Shown here piece by piece: positions 55,413-64,000 of a stretch of 64,000 nucleotides of DNA. The notes beneath the pieces were generated by a model. That model had not been told where the DNA came from. It saw only the letters and a program-made list of their open reading frames with translations, and did no database searches. Origin of the DNA: Castellaniella hirudinis (lineage in GTDB: Bacteria > Pseudomonadota > Gammaproteobacteria > Burkholderiales > Burkholderiaceae_B); the NCBI RefSeq assembly GCF_042651965.1, contig NZ_JBHSDY010000002.1, positions 496,001 to 560,000 on the forward strand, written 5' to 3'. Position numbers and translations under genes: made by a program. The first letter of the stretch is position 1. Every line of letters begins with the position of its first letter.

Positions 55413-56183
55413 CTAGTCAGCGATTTGGGTATGGGTCGCCTCGTCACCCACGATGGTGTTGACCAGGCAGCCCACGGATTCGATTTCGGTTTCGACCACG
55501 TCCCCGGGCCGGGTTTCGGCCAGCCCCTGCGGCGTGCCCGTCAGGATCACGTCGCCCGGCGACAAGGTCATGAAAGACGACAGATATTCGATCAGGAACG
55601 GGATATCGAAGATCATGTCGGCGGTCGTGCCCTGCTGCACGACCTGGCCGTTGATGCGCGTGCACAGCGCCAGGGCCATGGGATCGGGCACGTCGTCGCG
55701 GTCCACCATCCAGGGGCCGATGGGCGTGCAGCCGTCGCGGTTCTTGACCCGCAGATTCGGCCGGTACCAGTTTTCCAGGTAGTCGCGGATGGCATAGTCG
55801 TTGGCCACGGTGTAGCCGGCGACGTGCTCGTAGGCGCGTTCGCGGCGGATGCCGCGCCCGCCCCGGCCGATGACGACGGCGAGCTCGCATTCATAGTGCA
55901 TGCTGCGCACCCCGTCCGGACGATGGGTGATGGCCCGGTGGCCGATGAAGGTATTGGGCCCCTTCAGAAAGACCAGCGGAACCTCGGGCGCCTTGAAGGC
56001 CAATTCCGCCGCGTGGTCCGCATAATTCAACCCCAGCGCGAAGGCCGTAGCGATCCGCACCGGCGGCAGCCAGATGACTTCCTCGGCAGGCGCTGCACGG
56101 CCATCGGCCAGACGCAGAACGCCGTCGTCCTCGACCGTGACCGGGCGGACCGCCCCCTGCCAAGCGATGCGTGCGTGCCTCAT
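55413..56183 (-). CDS. hpaG2: HpaG C-terminal-type subunit: isomerase/decarboxylase
   Basis: 256 residues, fumarylacetoacetate-hydrolase fold. Metal-site and core motifs: TAFALGLNYADHAAELAF, MHYECELAVVIGRGGRGI and GYTVANDYAIRD, ending with SPGDVILTGTPQGLAETRPG. In E. coli the two halves of HpaG are fused; here they are separate genes overlapping by 4 bases (ATGA). It decarboxylates 5-oxo-pent-3-ene-1,2,5-tricarboxylate and can isomerise the product. Confidence 0.92.
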   Translation of the reverse strand: MRHARIAWQGAVRPVTVEDDGVLRLADGRAAPAEEVIWLPPVRIATAFALGLNYADHAAELAFKAPEVPLVFLKGPNTFIGHRAITHRPDGVRSMHYECELAVVIGRGGRGIRRERAYEHVAGYTVANDYAIRDYLENWYRPNLRVKNRDGCTPIGPWMVDRDDVPDPMALALCTRINGQVVQQGTTADMIFDIPFLIEYLSSFMTLSPGDVILTGTPQGLAETRPGDVVETEIESVGCLVNTIVGDEATHTQIAD

Positions 56184-56845
56184 GCTGATGCCTCCTCGGT
56201 TTCTACGGTGAATGCCAGCCGGGCCAGACCCGGCACCTCGACACGCACGTGAGCGCCCGCCTGGGCCACGGGCGATTGGTAGACGACCCCTGTCAGCAGC
56301 ACATCGCCCTGGCGCAAGGTCATGAATTCGGTCACGTCGGCCAGCAGCCGGGCCGGCGCGCGCAACAGATCGGCCAGGCGGCGCTCGTCCGAGGGGACGT
56401 CGTTGATCCAGGTCCGCAGCACCAGGGACGACAGTTCGCCGATCGCGCGCGACGGCAGCAGCCGCATGGGCAGGGATCCGTCGAAGCATTTCTGGCGGAT
56501 GGCCGGCCGGTAGTAGTCGGCATGCGGCAGGCTCAGGTCGGCGGCCAGCAGGCAGGCGTCAACGGCCTCCAGGGCCGATCCGGGCCGCAGCCGGGCGGCA
56601 TCCCGCCCCATCCGCAAGCCGATGACGGCGCCGATCTCGACCGCGTGTTCGCCGGCCGGCAGCCGCACGACGCCGCCGTCCGGCGCCCAGGTGTTGCGCG
56701 GCTTGAGATACAGGGCCGGGGCCGCCGGCAGTCCCTTGTACGGCGGCTGCTGCGCGGCCTCGCCCAGGCGCGACACGCTGGCGGGATCGTTCATGATGAC
56801 GCCGTACACGGCGGCGTCCGGAGTCAGAATGGGGTCGGTATGCAT
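56180..56845 (-). CDS. hpaG1: HpaG N-terminal-type subunit
   Basis: 221 residues, a shorter fumarylacetoacetate-hydrolase-fold protein. It contains YGVIMNDPASVSRLGEAAQQ, PALYLKPRNTWAPDGGVV and RQGDVLLTGVVYQSPVAQAG, but its central metal-binding stretch is less conserved than in hpaG2. It corresponds to the N-terminal half of fused HpaG. It is the first catabolic gene after the TRAP genes, 32 bases downstream of dctM. Confidence 0.9.
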   Translation of the reverse strand: MHTDPILTPDAAVYGVIMNDPASVSRLGEAAQQPPYKGLPAAPALYLKPRNTWAPDGGVVRLPAGEHAVEIGAVIGLRMGRDAARLRPGSALEAVDACLLAADLSLPHADYYRPAIRQKCFDGSLPMRLLPSRAIGELSSLVLRTWINDVPSDERRLADLLRAPARLLADVTEFMTLRQGDVLLTGVVYQSPVAQAGAHVRVEVPGLARLAFTVETEEASA

Positions 56846-56877
56846 CTTGTTTCAACGACAGTTGCCGGGTATGGGCG

Positions 56878-58203
56878 TCAGCCCAGGACGTGGATCAGCC
56901 ACAGCGTAATGCCGGGGAAGAAGGCCAGCACGATGATCCGCAGGAAATCGGACGCCAGGAAGGGCATCACCCCCAGCGCCGTTTCCTTCATGGAAACATC
57001 CTTGGCCAGCTTGTTGATGATGTACAGGTTCATCCCGACCGGCGGGTGCACCAGGCCGATCTCGACCACCATCAGCGTCATGATGCCGAACCAGACGGAC
57101 TTGTCGCCCGCCGACAAACCGAAGAAATCCAGCCCCATGATCATGGGATAGAAGATCGGGATCGTCAGCAGGATCATGGCCAGCGAATCCATGACGCAGC
57201 CCAGCAGGATGTAGATCAGCAGGATGGCGAACAGCACCATCATGGGCGACAACCCGCTGTCGATGACCCACTGCGCCAGTTGATGCGGCATCTGCGACAG
57301 CGCCAGGGACGAATTCAGCAGGTCCGCGCCGATCAGCACCATGAAGATCATGCCGGTGACCCGCGCCGTGCCCAGCAGGCTTTGGCGGGAGCCTTCCCAG
57401 CGCATGCCGTTGGCCAGCGCGATCAGGCCGCAGGCCCCCGCCCCGATGGACGCCGCCTCGGTCGGGTTCGCCCAGCCGCCGTAGATGCCCACGACCACGA
57501 CCACGAATACCAGCATGATGGGCACGGTCCGCATCAGCGCCGCCATCGCCTCGGCCCTGGGGGCCTTGGTGCCGGTGGGCCCGGATTCGGGATTGCGCGT
57601 GACGAGAATGCGGATCACGATCAGGTAGCCCAGCGCGGCCAGGATGCCGGGGATCACGGCGGCCATGAACAGCTTGCCGATGGAATCCTGGACCAGCACC
57701 GCGTAGATGATCAGCGGCACCGAGGGCGGGATCAGGATGCCCAGCGTGCCGCTGGCCGCCAGCGTGCCCGTGGCCAGGCGCCCCGAATAGCCGTGCGCGC
57801 GCAATTCGGGCAGGGCCACCTGGCCCATCGTGGCGGCAGTCGCCAGCGAGGATCCGCAGATGGCGCCGAAGGACGCGCAGGCCGCCACCGAGGCCATGGC
57901 CATGCCGCCGCGCCAGTGGCCGATCAGCTTGCCGGCGGCGTCGAACAGCGCCTTGGACAGACCGCCATGGGTGGCGAACTGCCCCATCAGGATGAACAGC
58001 GGCACCACCGCCAGATCGTAGTTCGACAGACGCGCATAGACCAGGTCGCTGAGCGTGTACAGCAGCCCGTTCCAGGCCCAATCGCTGGAAACCACGTAGA
58101 TGGCCGCACCGGCCAGCAGCATCGCCACGGCGATCTGCACCCGGAACACCAGCAATACCAGCAGTCCCGCAAGGCCGCTCAGGCCCACCAGAATTCCACT
58201 CAT
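56878..58203 (-). CDS. TRAP transporter large subunit (DctM type), hpa operon
   Basis: 441 residues, about twelve TM helices. DctM landmarks: LAVVPLFILMGQFATHGGL, GSSLATAATMGQVALPELRA, GTLGILIPPSVPLIIYAVL and VGMNLYIINKLAKD. The ATG overlaps the DctQ stop (58200-58203). It is co-transcribed with hpaG1 onward, so the substrate is presumably 4-hydroxyphenylacetate, homoprotocatechuate or a relative. Confidence 0.94.
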   Translation of the reverse strand: MSGILVGLSGLAGLLVLLVFRVQIAVAMLLAGAAIYVVSSDWAWNGLLYTLSDLVYARLSNYDLAVVPLFILMGQFATHGGLSKALFDAAGKLIGHWRGGMAMASVAACASFGAICGSSLATAATMGQVALPELRAHGYSGRLATGTLAASGTLGILIPPSVPLIIYAVLVQDSIGKLFMAAVIPGILAALGYLIVIRILVTRNPESGPTGTKAPRAEAMAALMRTVPIMLVFVVVVVGIYGGWANPTEAASIGAGACGLIALANGMRWEGSRQSLLGTARVTGMIFMVLIGADLLNSSLALSQMPHQLAQWVIDSGLSPMMVLFAILLIYILLGCVMDSLAMILLTIPIFYPMIMGLDFFGLSAGDKSVWFGIMTLMVVEIGLVHPPVGMNLYIINKLAKDVSMKETALGVMPFLASDFLRIIVLAFFPGITLWLIHVLG

Positions 58204-58760
58204 GCCGACACCCCATGATCCACAGCCATCTGTTCACGACGCCCCAGATACCGGGCATGACCCAACGCCGCCCGGACGCGCCAGAGCGCGCACACGGACG
58301 TCAGCAGCAGGCTGGGCACGATGGCCGCCACCGGGATCCAGATCGGCAGCCCCAGCAAGGTGGTGAAATCGCCCGTCTCATGCAGATGCAGGGCCGACAG
58401 CGCCGTGCGCCAGGCCAGCACCAGCATGACCGCCACCAGCAGGCACTCGCAGCACGCGTCGAGGCGGCTCTTGGCGGTCACCGAGAGCCGCTCGGTGAAC
58501 AGATCGACCCGCAGGTGGTCGCCCACCAGCGTGCAATACGGCAGGAAGGCCGCGGCGGCCACCGCCGTCCCCACCTGCATCATCTCGACGTCACCGGTGA
58601 CCGAGCCGAAACCCAGCTTGCGTCCGATGATCGAGACCAGCGACATGCCGACCAACAGGATGAACAGCACCCCGCCCCCCAGGGCCAGCCCCGTGGACAG
58701 CCGATTCAGGATCGGCCAGCCCCGGCTGCAGCGGGCCTGTTCGGTTCCGGTGTAATCCAT
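58200..58760 (-). CDS. TRAP transporter small subunit (DctQ type), hpa operon
   Basis: 186 residues, four TM helices, with the DctQ pattern SIIGRKLGFGSVTGDVEMMQ and FLPYCTLVGDHLRVDLFTE. It overlaps DctM by 4 bases and follows the binding-protein gene by 18 bases. It stabilises the large channel subunit. Confidence 0.9.
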   Translation of the reverse strand: MDYTGTEQARCSRGWPILNRLSTGLALGGGVLFILLVGMSLVSIIGRKLGFGSVTGDVEMMQVGTAVAAAAFLPYCTLVGDHLRVDLFTERLSVTAKSRLDACCECLLVAVMLVLAWRTALSALHLHETGDFTTLLGLPIWIPVAAIVPSLLLTSVCALWRVRAALGHARYLGRREQMAVDHGVSA

Positions 58761-58778
58761 GATCTGCGCCCGGACCGG

Positions 58779-59798
58779 TTATTGACGCGCCAGCGCGTGC
58801 GCGGCTTCGGACAGTTTGGTGCCGTCCAGGCCCTTCTTGTCCATTTCAGCGCGCCACTCGGCGTCGACCGTGCGGGCGGCGTTCTTCATGGCGCTGAGAT
58901 CGGCTTCGCTGAGGTCGACCACCTGGCCGCCGGCGCTGCGCACCTTTTCCTGGGTCTTCACGGCCACCTCATCCCAGACCTTGCCGAAGCGCTCGACCAG
59001 CGCCGCACCGCTATGGCGGTCGATGATGGCCTTCAGGTCGGGGGCCAGACCGTCGTATTTCTGCTGGTTCATCAACAGCACCAGCACCGTGGCGGCCGGA
59101 TAGGCCTGGCCGGCAGCGGGTTGCGTATGGTATTGGGTGACCTCGTCGAGCTTGGTCGGCAGCACGACTTCCCAGGCGCCCATGGCGCCGTCCACCACCC
59201 CCTTGGAAATGGCTTCGGTGACCTGGCCCGGCGGCATGGAGACCGGTTCACCGCCCAGCGCGGCCAGGGTCTTGGAGGCCATGCGCGTGGGCGTGCGCAG
59301 CTTCAGGCCCTTGATGTCTGCGAGCGTGGCGATCGCCCGCTTGGACGTGTGCAGGGCCACGCCGCCGTCCACGTGCACGGCCAGGACCTTGTATTTGGAA
59401 AATTCCTGCCGGGCATATTGTTCGTAGAAATTCCAGGCCGCCCGGCTGCCGCTGGCGGCATCGCGGACGACGAAAGGCAATTCCATGGCTTCGATCGCGG
59501 GGAAGCGCCCCGCCGAATAACCGGGCGCCGTCCAGACGATGTCGGCCACGCCGCGCAGGGCCTGGTCGGCCAACTGGCCCGGCGTGCCGCCCAACTGCAT
59601 GGCGGGGTAGAACTGGCAGGCGATGCGCCCGGACGACTCCTGGGCCAGCGTGGCGCACCAGGGTTCGAGTACCATGCGTTGAGAGGGGGCGGCCGACGGC
59701 AGGAAATGCGCAATCTTCAAGGTGACTTCTTCCGCGGCGGCGGGATTGCCGATGAAAGCGGCCAGGGCCAGGGCCAATGCGGCGTAGCGTCGTTGCAT
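58779..59798 (-). CDS. TRAP transporter solute-binding protein, hpa operon
   Basis: 339 residues. The signal peptide is MQRRYAALALALAAFIG..AAAEE. DctP-type features: VTLKIAHFLPSAAPSQRMVL, FYPAMQLGGTPGQLADQALR and IKGLKLRTPTRMASKTLAAL, where the ligand-binding Arg is expected. The ATG at 59798 has GGAGAAGACAC upstream and is better placed than 59834. First gene of the operon divergent from hpaR; two candidate HpaR operators lie in the 133-base gap. Confidence 0.93.
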   Translation of the reverse strand: MQRRYAALALALAAFIGNPAAAEEVTLKIAHFLPSAAPSQRMVLEPWCATLAQESSGRIACQFYPAMQLGGTPGQLADQALRGVADIVWTAPGYSAGRFPAIEAMELPFVVRDAASGSRAAWNFYEQYARQEFSKYKVLAVHVDGGVALHTSKRAIATLADIKGLKLRTPTRMASKTLAALGGEPVSMPPGQVTEAISKGVVDGAMGAWEVVLPTKLDEVTQYHTQPAAGQAYPAATVLVLLMNQQKYDGLAPDLKAIIDRHSGAALVERFGKVWDEVAVKTQEKVRSAGGQVVDLSEADLSAMKNAARTVDAEWRAEMDKKGLDGTKLSEAAHALARQ

Positions 59799-59857
59799 GT
59801 GTCTTCTCCGGATGAGTATGGGTTCCATGAACATGAGCTGGATTCAGCTATTATTCA

Positions 59858-59904
59858 CTAACATGTTATTGTTATTTGCAGGCACTATAAAGCTAACATA
59901 TTAG
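59858..59904. promoter_or_regulatory. pair of candidate HpaR operators in the divergent promoter
   Basis: CTAACATGTTAT (59858-59869, containing perfect palindrome TAACATGTTA) and CTAACATATTAG (59893-59904, near-perfect palindrome) share one motif with centres 35 bases apart. They lie between the TRAP-hpa operon and hpaR in an AT-rich gap, the usual place for an autoregulating MarR repressor. Confidence 0.65.
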
Positions 59905-59931
59905 TAAGTCAAGCACAGCAACCGGACCACC

Positions 59932-60399
59932 ATGAGCAAAACGAAAATCCACCGCAACCTGCCGCAACTTCTGCTGAGAGCGCGCGACGTCCTGCTGAGC
60001 CACTTCCGGGGCATCCTGACGCACTACGGCCTGACGGAACAACAATGGCGGATCGTCCGCACCCTGCGCGAACAGGGCCCCCTGGAGCCCAATCAGTTAT
60101 GTGATGCCTGCCAGATCCTCAGCCCGAGCATGGTCGGGGTCCTGAGCCGGATGCAGACCCAGGCGTTGATCGTGCGCGAACGCGCCGCGCACGATCAACG
60201 CCGCATCATCATCAGCCTGACGCCGCAGGGCCAGGCGATCTATGAACGCGTCGCGCCGCTGGTCGAGGCCCAATACCGCCTGATCGAAGACACCATCGGC
60301 CACGACCTCATCGACCAGACCTATGCCCAGATCGACCGCCTGCTGAGCGCGCCGCTGGATCAGGTCCCGGCCGTCGAGCTGCCGCCCGTGGAGGATTGA
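59932..60399 (+). CDS. hpaR: MarR-family repressor of the homoprotocatechuate operon
   Basis: 155 residues. The winged-helix MarR domain includes GLTEQQWRIVRTLREQGPLE, LCDACQILSPSMVGVLSRM and the wing RAAHDQRRIIISLTPQGQAI. It matches HpaR/HpcR, which represses hpa genes and is released by hydroxyphenylacetate-type inducers. It is divergent from the TRAP-hpaG1G2EDFHI operon. Its stop converges on the glycosyltransferase gene, 14 bases apart. Confidence 0.94.
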   Translation: MSKTKIHRNLPQLLLRARDVLLSHFRGILTHYGLTEQQWRIVRTLREQGPLEPNQLCDACQILSPSMVGVLSRMQTQALIVRERAAHDQRRIIISLTPQGQAIYERVAPLVEAQYRLIEDTIGHDLIDQTYAQIDRLLSAPLDQVPAVELPPVED

Positions 60400-60413
60400 A
60401 GGCGCGTATCCGG

Positions 60414-62810
60414 CTATCGCCCGGCCAGCGACCGGTATACGTCCAGGTGAGCCTGGACGATGCTGCCCAGGCCGAAATCGCGTTCCGCCAGCGCCCGTCC
60501 CGCCGCGCCCATGCGGCCCCGCAAGTCCTCGTCCGCAGCCAGCGCCGCGACGACGTCGGCCAGGGCGCGGGCATCCCGGGGCGGCACCAGCATGCCGCTG
60601 ATTCCGGGTTCGATCGCGTCCCGGCATCCCGGCACGTCCGTGGTCACCACCGGCCGGCCGCAGGCCGCCGCTTCGATCAGGGACTTGGGCAGGCCCTCGC
60701 GGTAGGACGGCAGCGTCACGATGTGGGCTTGCGCATAGAAACCCGCCACGTCGTCGCATTCGCCCACGTAATCGATGGCGCCTTCGGCCTGCCAGCGCAG
60801 CAGCTCGTCGGTCTGCACGGACGCGGGGTTTTCCAGGTCGAGGCTGCCGGCCAGACGCCAGCGCAGGCCCTCGCCCCGACTGGCCGACAGGCGGGCCGCC
60901 TCGACGAACTCGCCCACCCCTTTATCGCGCAACAGGCGCGCGGCCAGGGCCACCGTCACCGGTCCCTCCGGCCAGGGCGTCGGCGCAAAGCGATCCAGAT
61001 CGACACCCGAGCCGCGCAGCAGCACGGCCTGGCCGGGGCGCACGGCGCCGGCCCGTTCCAGCACGTCACGATCGGCGGTGTTCTGGAAGATCACCCGGCT
61101 GTTCGGATGCCCCAGGGCCAGGCGGTACAGGATCAGGGCCAGGCGCTTGAGGAGGCCCCGGAGACCCGATCCCTGGATGAATACGTAGCCCAGGCCGGAA
61201 ATCGCCGCGACGTAGGCCGGCACCCCGGCCAGTCGGGCGGCGATGCCGCCGTAGAGCACGGACTTGAGCGTGACGGCGTGCACCAGATCGGGGCGCACCC
61301 GGCGGAACAGACGCCAGATCGCCCACAGGCTGCGGGCCTCGGTCCAGGGCCGCATGCTGGTGCGCGACAGAGGCAGGACGTGGTGCGTCAAGCCCAGGGC
61401 CTCGAGCTGCGCCACGGCCGGGCCGCCCATGGAGGCGACGTGGACTTCGTAGCCCGCATCGCGGGCGGCCAGGGCGACCGGCAGCCGGTGCGACACCAGG
61501 AACGCCGGATTGGTGATGAAGAACAGCAGGCGCGGGGCCGAGGCGGCCTCGCCCGTTGAAGCGACGCCCGACGCCGAGGCCGCTGCGGCGCAAGCCGCCG
61601 CAGCATTCGGACCGTCCTTCGCCCGCCCCGCCCCGGCCGCCGGGAAATCGGCGGCCAGCCTGCGCCAGACGGTTTCGTAGCGATCCACCATGGCCTGCAG
61701 ACTGTAGCGCTGCTCGACAGACACCCGTGCCGCGTCGCGGCGCGCCGGCCAGTGCGGATCGCGCACGGCGGCCACCGCCTGGTCGATGGCGCCCGCCAGG
61801 GCCGAGGCATCCCCCGGCGGCGCCACCCAGCCGTGTTCGCCCACGATGTCGGCCGCGTCGCCCACGTCGGTCACGACGCAGGCCACGCCGGAGGCCATCG
61901 CCTCGGACACCACGTTGGGAAAGCCTTCGGCCTTGCTCGACAGCACATGGATGTCCAGCGCCCGCATCAGCGCCGGCACATCGTCGCGCCGCCCCAGGAA
62001 GATCAGGTGATCCAGCAGACCGTAATGCCGCGCCAGGGCGATCAGCTCGGCGTTGTCGCGCGACATGCCCAGGCCGATCAGCACGCAACGCAGGTCCGGA
62101 TGGGCGCGCACGCACAGGGCCAGCGCCGCCAGCAGGTTTTCATGGTCCTTCAGCGGATTCCAGCGCGCCACGCTGCCCAGCAGCGGCGCGCCCTCGGGCA
62201 CGCCCCAGCGGGCGCGCAGTTCGGCGGCGCCCGCCGCGTCCGGATGCCAGACGCCCAGGTCGTAGCCATTGGGCACCACCAGCACCCGGTCGGCGCGATA
62301 GCCCCAGCCCCGGTGGACCTCGGCCGCCTTGCGGGCGCAGGCGACGATGACGCCCGGCACCCAGCCCGAGACGCGGGCGCAGGCCCAGGCGGCCAGGCGG
62401 GAGGAGCGGCTGCTTTCACCCAGGCTGACGCCCGAATTGCGCACGCCCCAGGCCACGGCGCGGATACCGGCCAGGCGCGCCGCCAGGCCGGCGATCAGGT
62501 CGGCGTGGTACATCCAGGTCTGCACCACATCGGGACGGCGTTCGCGCAACAAGCGGAACAGCCGCCACAGGCCTCGCACATTCCCGCCCAGACCCTGCAT
62601 GTCCAGGCAGATCACCTCGACGCCGGCCTCGCGCAGCCGCGCGCCCATGACGCCTTCGCCCCGCATGGACACCACCGTATGCCGCACCGTGCCGCCGGGC
62701 GCCGTGGCCAGGCGGAACAAGACGGTCTCGGCGCCGCCGTGCAGCAGGCCCGAAATCACGTGCATCACCTGCAAGGGATGGTCAGGCTGCCCTGCCTCGT
62801 GTTCATTCAT
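60414..62810 (-). CDS. tandem-domain glycosyltransferase (two GT4-type enzymes fused)
   Basis: 798 residues in one uninterrupted frame. Domain A, about 10-385, has MHVISGLLHGGAETVLFRLA, SVARWNPLKDHENLLAAL and the E-x7-E region SSKAEGFPNVVSEAMASG. A 40-residue Ala-rich linker (AAAACAAAASASGVAS) follows. Domain B, about 426-798, has LLFFITNPAFLVSHRLPVAL, LVHAVTLKSVLYGGIAARLA and SYREGLPKSLIEAAACGRPV (PglA/Cap-like). Each half is a complete GT-B retaining transferase. The ATG at 62810 overlaps the stop of the upstream GT gene. It probably adds two successive sugars to a surface polysaccharide; donors are unknown. Confidence 0.88.
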   Translation of the reverse strand: MNEHEAGQPDHPLQVMHVISGLLHGGAETVLFRLATAPGGTVRHTVVSMRGEGVMGARLREAGVEVICLDMQGLGGNVRGLWRLFRLLRERRPDVVQTWMYHADLIAGLAARLAGIRAVAWGVRNSGVSLGESSRSSRLAAWACARVSGWVPGVIVACARKAAEVHRGWGYRADRVLVVPNGYDLGVWHPDAAGAAELRARWGVPEGAPLLGSVARWNPLKDHENLLAALALCVRAHPDLRCVLIGLGMSRDNAELIALARHYGLLDHLIFLGRRDDVPALMRALDIHVLSSKAEGFPNVVSEAMASGVACVVTDVGDAADIVGEHGWVAPPGDASALAGAIDQAVAAVRDPHWPARRDAARVSVEQRYSLQAMVDRYETVWRRLAADFPAAGAGRAKDGPNAAAACAAAASASGVASTGEAASAPRLLFFITNPAFLVSHRLPVALAARDAGYEVHVASMGGPAVAQLEALGLTHHVLPLSRTSMRPWTEARSLWAIWRLFRRVRPDLVHAVTLKSVLYGGIAARLAGVPAYVAAISGLGYVFIQGSGLRGLLKRLALILYRLALGHPNSRVIFQNTADRDVLERAGAVRPGQAVLLRGSGVDLDRFAPTPWPEGPVTVALAARLLRDKGVGEFVEAARLSASRGEGLRWRLAGSLDLENPASVQTDELLRWQAEGAIDYVGECDDVAGFYAQAHIVTLPSYREGLPKSLIEAAACGRPVVTTDVPGCRDAIEPGISGMLVPPRDARALADVVAALAADEDLRGRMGAAGRALAERDFGLGSIVQAHLDVYRSLAGR

Positions 62811-63994
62811 GAAGTTTCCTTGTCCTCGCCGCACTGCGTGCCGTCCGTGTCCGTCCAGGCATCATCCCAGGCCCGCAAGACGGCGTCCAGCCCATAGCGG
62901 GACCGCACCGACTCGGCGGCCGCCCGGCCTCGGGCCTCGCGCTCGGCCGGGTCGGCGCCCATGACCCGCAGCAAGGCCTGCCGCAGGGCCGCCTCGTCGT
63001 CCAGAGGGACCAATTCCGCCAAGCGGCCGTTCCGCGTCAGTTCCGACGGCCCCGAGGGGCAGTCCGTCGCCACGCAGGGCAAGCCCAAGGCCATGGCTTC
63101 GAGCAGCGCGTTCGGAAAACCTTCGACGCGGGAATTCAGCACAAAGGCATGGGCCGTGGCCAGGTCTTCCCAGGGCGTCCGGCTGAAGCCGGGCAGCCGG
63201 ACGCGGGATTCCAGCCCCAATGCGCGGACACGCTGCAGACAGGCCTCGCGTTGCGCGCCGTCGCCCCAGATGCATAAATCCCAGTCCGGGCACTGCGGCG
63301 CAATCGTGGCGAAACATTCGATCAAGCGGTCGAACTGCTTGACGGGATTGAAGCGTCCCAGCGCAGCCAGGGTATAGCGCGGTCCCGGAGGCTCCTGGTC
63401 CCGGCGCTGCGGCAACCCGTCGGGCAGCGGATTGGGAATCACCGCGAGACGGCGCACGCCCGGCGCGACCTGCAGCAGATGCTGCGCGCTGCGACGTGTC
63501 TGTACGGCGACGCGACGCGCCCAGGGATAGGTCCAGCGCCGCAGGCGGCGCAGGCTGGCTTCCAGATTGACGCTATGCGCCGGGTCGGTGCGTTCACCCA
63601 CGACGATCGGCAGGCCCAGGCCGCGCAGGGCCAGCAGCGCCGTCACGTTGACGTTGGTCAGAAAGGACAGCACCCGGTCGGGACGGGATTCCCGCGCCAG
63701 GCGCCGCAAGGCGGCGAGCTTGGCCGCCGGACGCAACCAGGCCGGGCCCCGCATCAAGTCGGCCAGCCACAGCAGGCGCACGCCCGGGTCCAGCGCCTGA
63801 TCGCAGCGCCCGCGGCCGGAATAGCAGCACACCAGGGTGACCTCGTCGCCGCGCCGCGCCCAGGCATTGGCCAGGGTGGCGGCCACGCGCTCGGCGCCGC
63901 CCCCGTGCATGGAGCTGACGAGGAACAGCATCCGCCGCGGCCGACCGGCCCGGGCATCGCCAGCAACCGCATGCGGATCGCCCGGCGCCGTCAT
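62807..63994 (-). CDS. GT4-family glycosyltransferase
   Basis: 395 residues, GT-B fold. The N-terminal MLFLVSSMHGGGAERVAATL is the WbpH/AmsD-like opening; the acceptor-side region is GLGLPIVVGERTDPAHSVNL. Donor motifs are ALGRFNPVKQFDRLIECFA and LNSRVEGFPNALLEAMALG (E-x7-E). It is co-transcribed with and overlaps the fused transferase gene (ATGA), so both belong to a surface-glycan locus that continues beyond the right edge. The ATG lies 6 bases inside the window end. Confidence 0.92.
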   Translation of the reverse strand: MTAPGDPHAVAGDARAGRPRRMLFLVSSMHGGGAERVAATLANAWARRGDEVTLVCCYSGRGRCDQALDPGVRLLWLADLMRGPAWLRPAAKLAALRRLARESRPDRVLSFLTNVNVTALLALRGLGLPIVVGERTDPAHSVNLEASLRRLRRWTYPWARRVAVQTRRSAQHLLQVAPGVRRLAVIPNPLPDGLPQRRDQEPPGPRYTLAALGRFNPVKQFDRLIECFATIAPQCPDWDLCIWGDGAQREACLQRVRALGLESRVRLPGFSRTPWEDLATAHAFVLNSRVEGFPNALLEAMALGLPCVATDCPSGPSELTRNGRLAELVPLDDEAALRQALLRVMGADPAEREARGRAAAESVRSRYGLDAVLRAWDDAWTDTDGTQCGEDKETS

Positions 63995-64000
63995 CAGTTG

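Noticed and set aside
63991..64000. End of another gene at the right edge
   Set aside because: Two in-frame TGA codons overlap the last GT start, as an upstream neighbour's stop might, but ten bases cannot support a call.

Overview
This is a gene-dense, GC-rich stretch of a chromosome from a beta-proteobacterium. It most likely comes from Burkholderiales, family Alcaligenaceae (Bordetella, Achromobacter, Castellaniella and relatives). The grounds are the strong G/C third-position bias, the lolB-ispE-tRNA-Gln-prs-rplY-pth order, the many TRAP and ABC solute transporters with LysR partners, and a complete hpaGEDFHI-type homoprotocatechuate operon. No species is claimed. About 57 protein genes and one tRNA gene are supported. 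There is no rRNA, CRISPR array or prophage. Mobile DNA is limited to one small MITE-like element and one decayed antitoxin-like relic.

Layout. 1-2151: 3' part of an ABC uptake operon (ATPase end, binding protein, one permease). 2170-5139: htpG with a near-perfect sigma-32 promoter, then a LysR gene. 5238-7192: purine-type permease plus nucleoside/guanine deaminase. 7232-10596: MscS channel and a chemoreceptor. 10593-21353: an amino-acid block with a LysE/ArgO exporter, ArgP-like regulator, ThDP decarboxylase-like enzyme, FAD amino-acid oxidase, ALDH7-type dehydrogenase, ureohydrolase, polar amino-acid ABC transporter and IclR regulator. 21374-24139: MgtA-type Mg2+ P-type ATPase. 24140-24871: gene-free segment with a symmetric MITE-like element, strong hairpins and a Fur-box-like site. 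24872-28492: Fe3+ ABC transporter fbpABC. 28528-31106: TRIC-family channel, miaE and an MFS exporter. 31626-32717: ychF. 32843-39840: cysteine hydrolase, LysR, TRAP transporter, DUF2848 protein and amidase, which look like an amide-utilisation module. 39873-46574: the housekeeping run CPBP protease, pth, rplY, prs, tRNA-Gln, ispE, lolB and a TPR protein. 46659-50843: mutM, RidA, a D-2-hydroxyacid dehydrogenase and phosphomannomutase. 50899-60399: TRAP transporter plus hpaG1G2EDFHI, divergent from hpaR. 60414-63994: a two-domain fused glycosyltransferase and a second GT4.

How the genes work together. The 10.6-21.4 kb block reads as a route for a basic amino acid or guanidino compound. ABC uptake and ArgO export would set the pool, the FAD oxidase would make a 2-oxo acid, the ThDP enzyme would decarboxylate it, the ALDH would oxidise the aldehyde, and the ureohydrolase would release urea. 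A lysine/pipecolate role for the oxidase and ALDH is the main alternative. The hpa operon carries homoprotocatechuate meta-cleavage to succinate semialdehyde and pyruvate, with its own TRAP uptake system. Its HpaF has Ala where the catalytic Pro-1 is expected. The 33-40 kb TRAP/amidase module lies between pth and ychF, which are usually close together in this group, and so looks inserted.

The most unusual items are the ureohydrolase lacking the first metal-ligand His, HpaF without Pro-1, the oxidase-decarboxylase-dehydrogenase-ureohydrolase grouping, the fused double glycosyltransferase, the structured intergenic DNA at 24.2-24.7 kb, and the DUF2848-amidase TRAP cluster.
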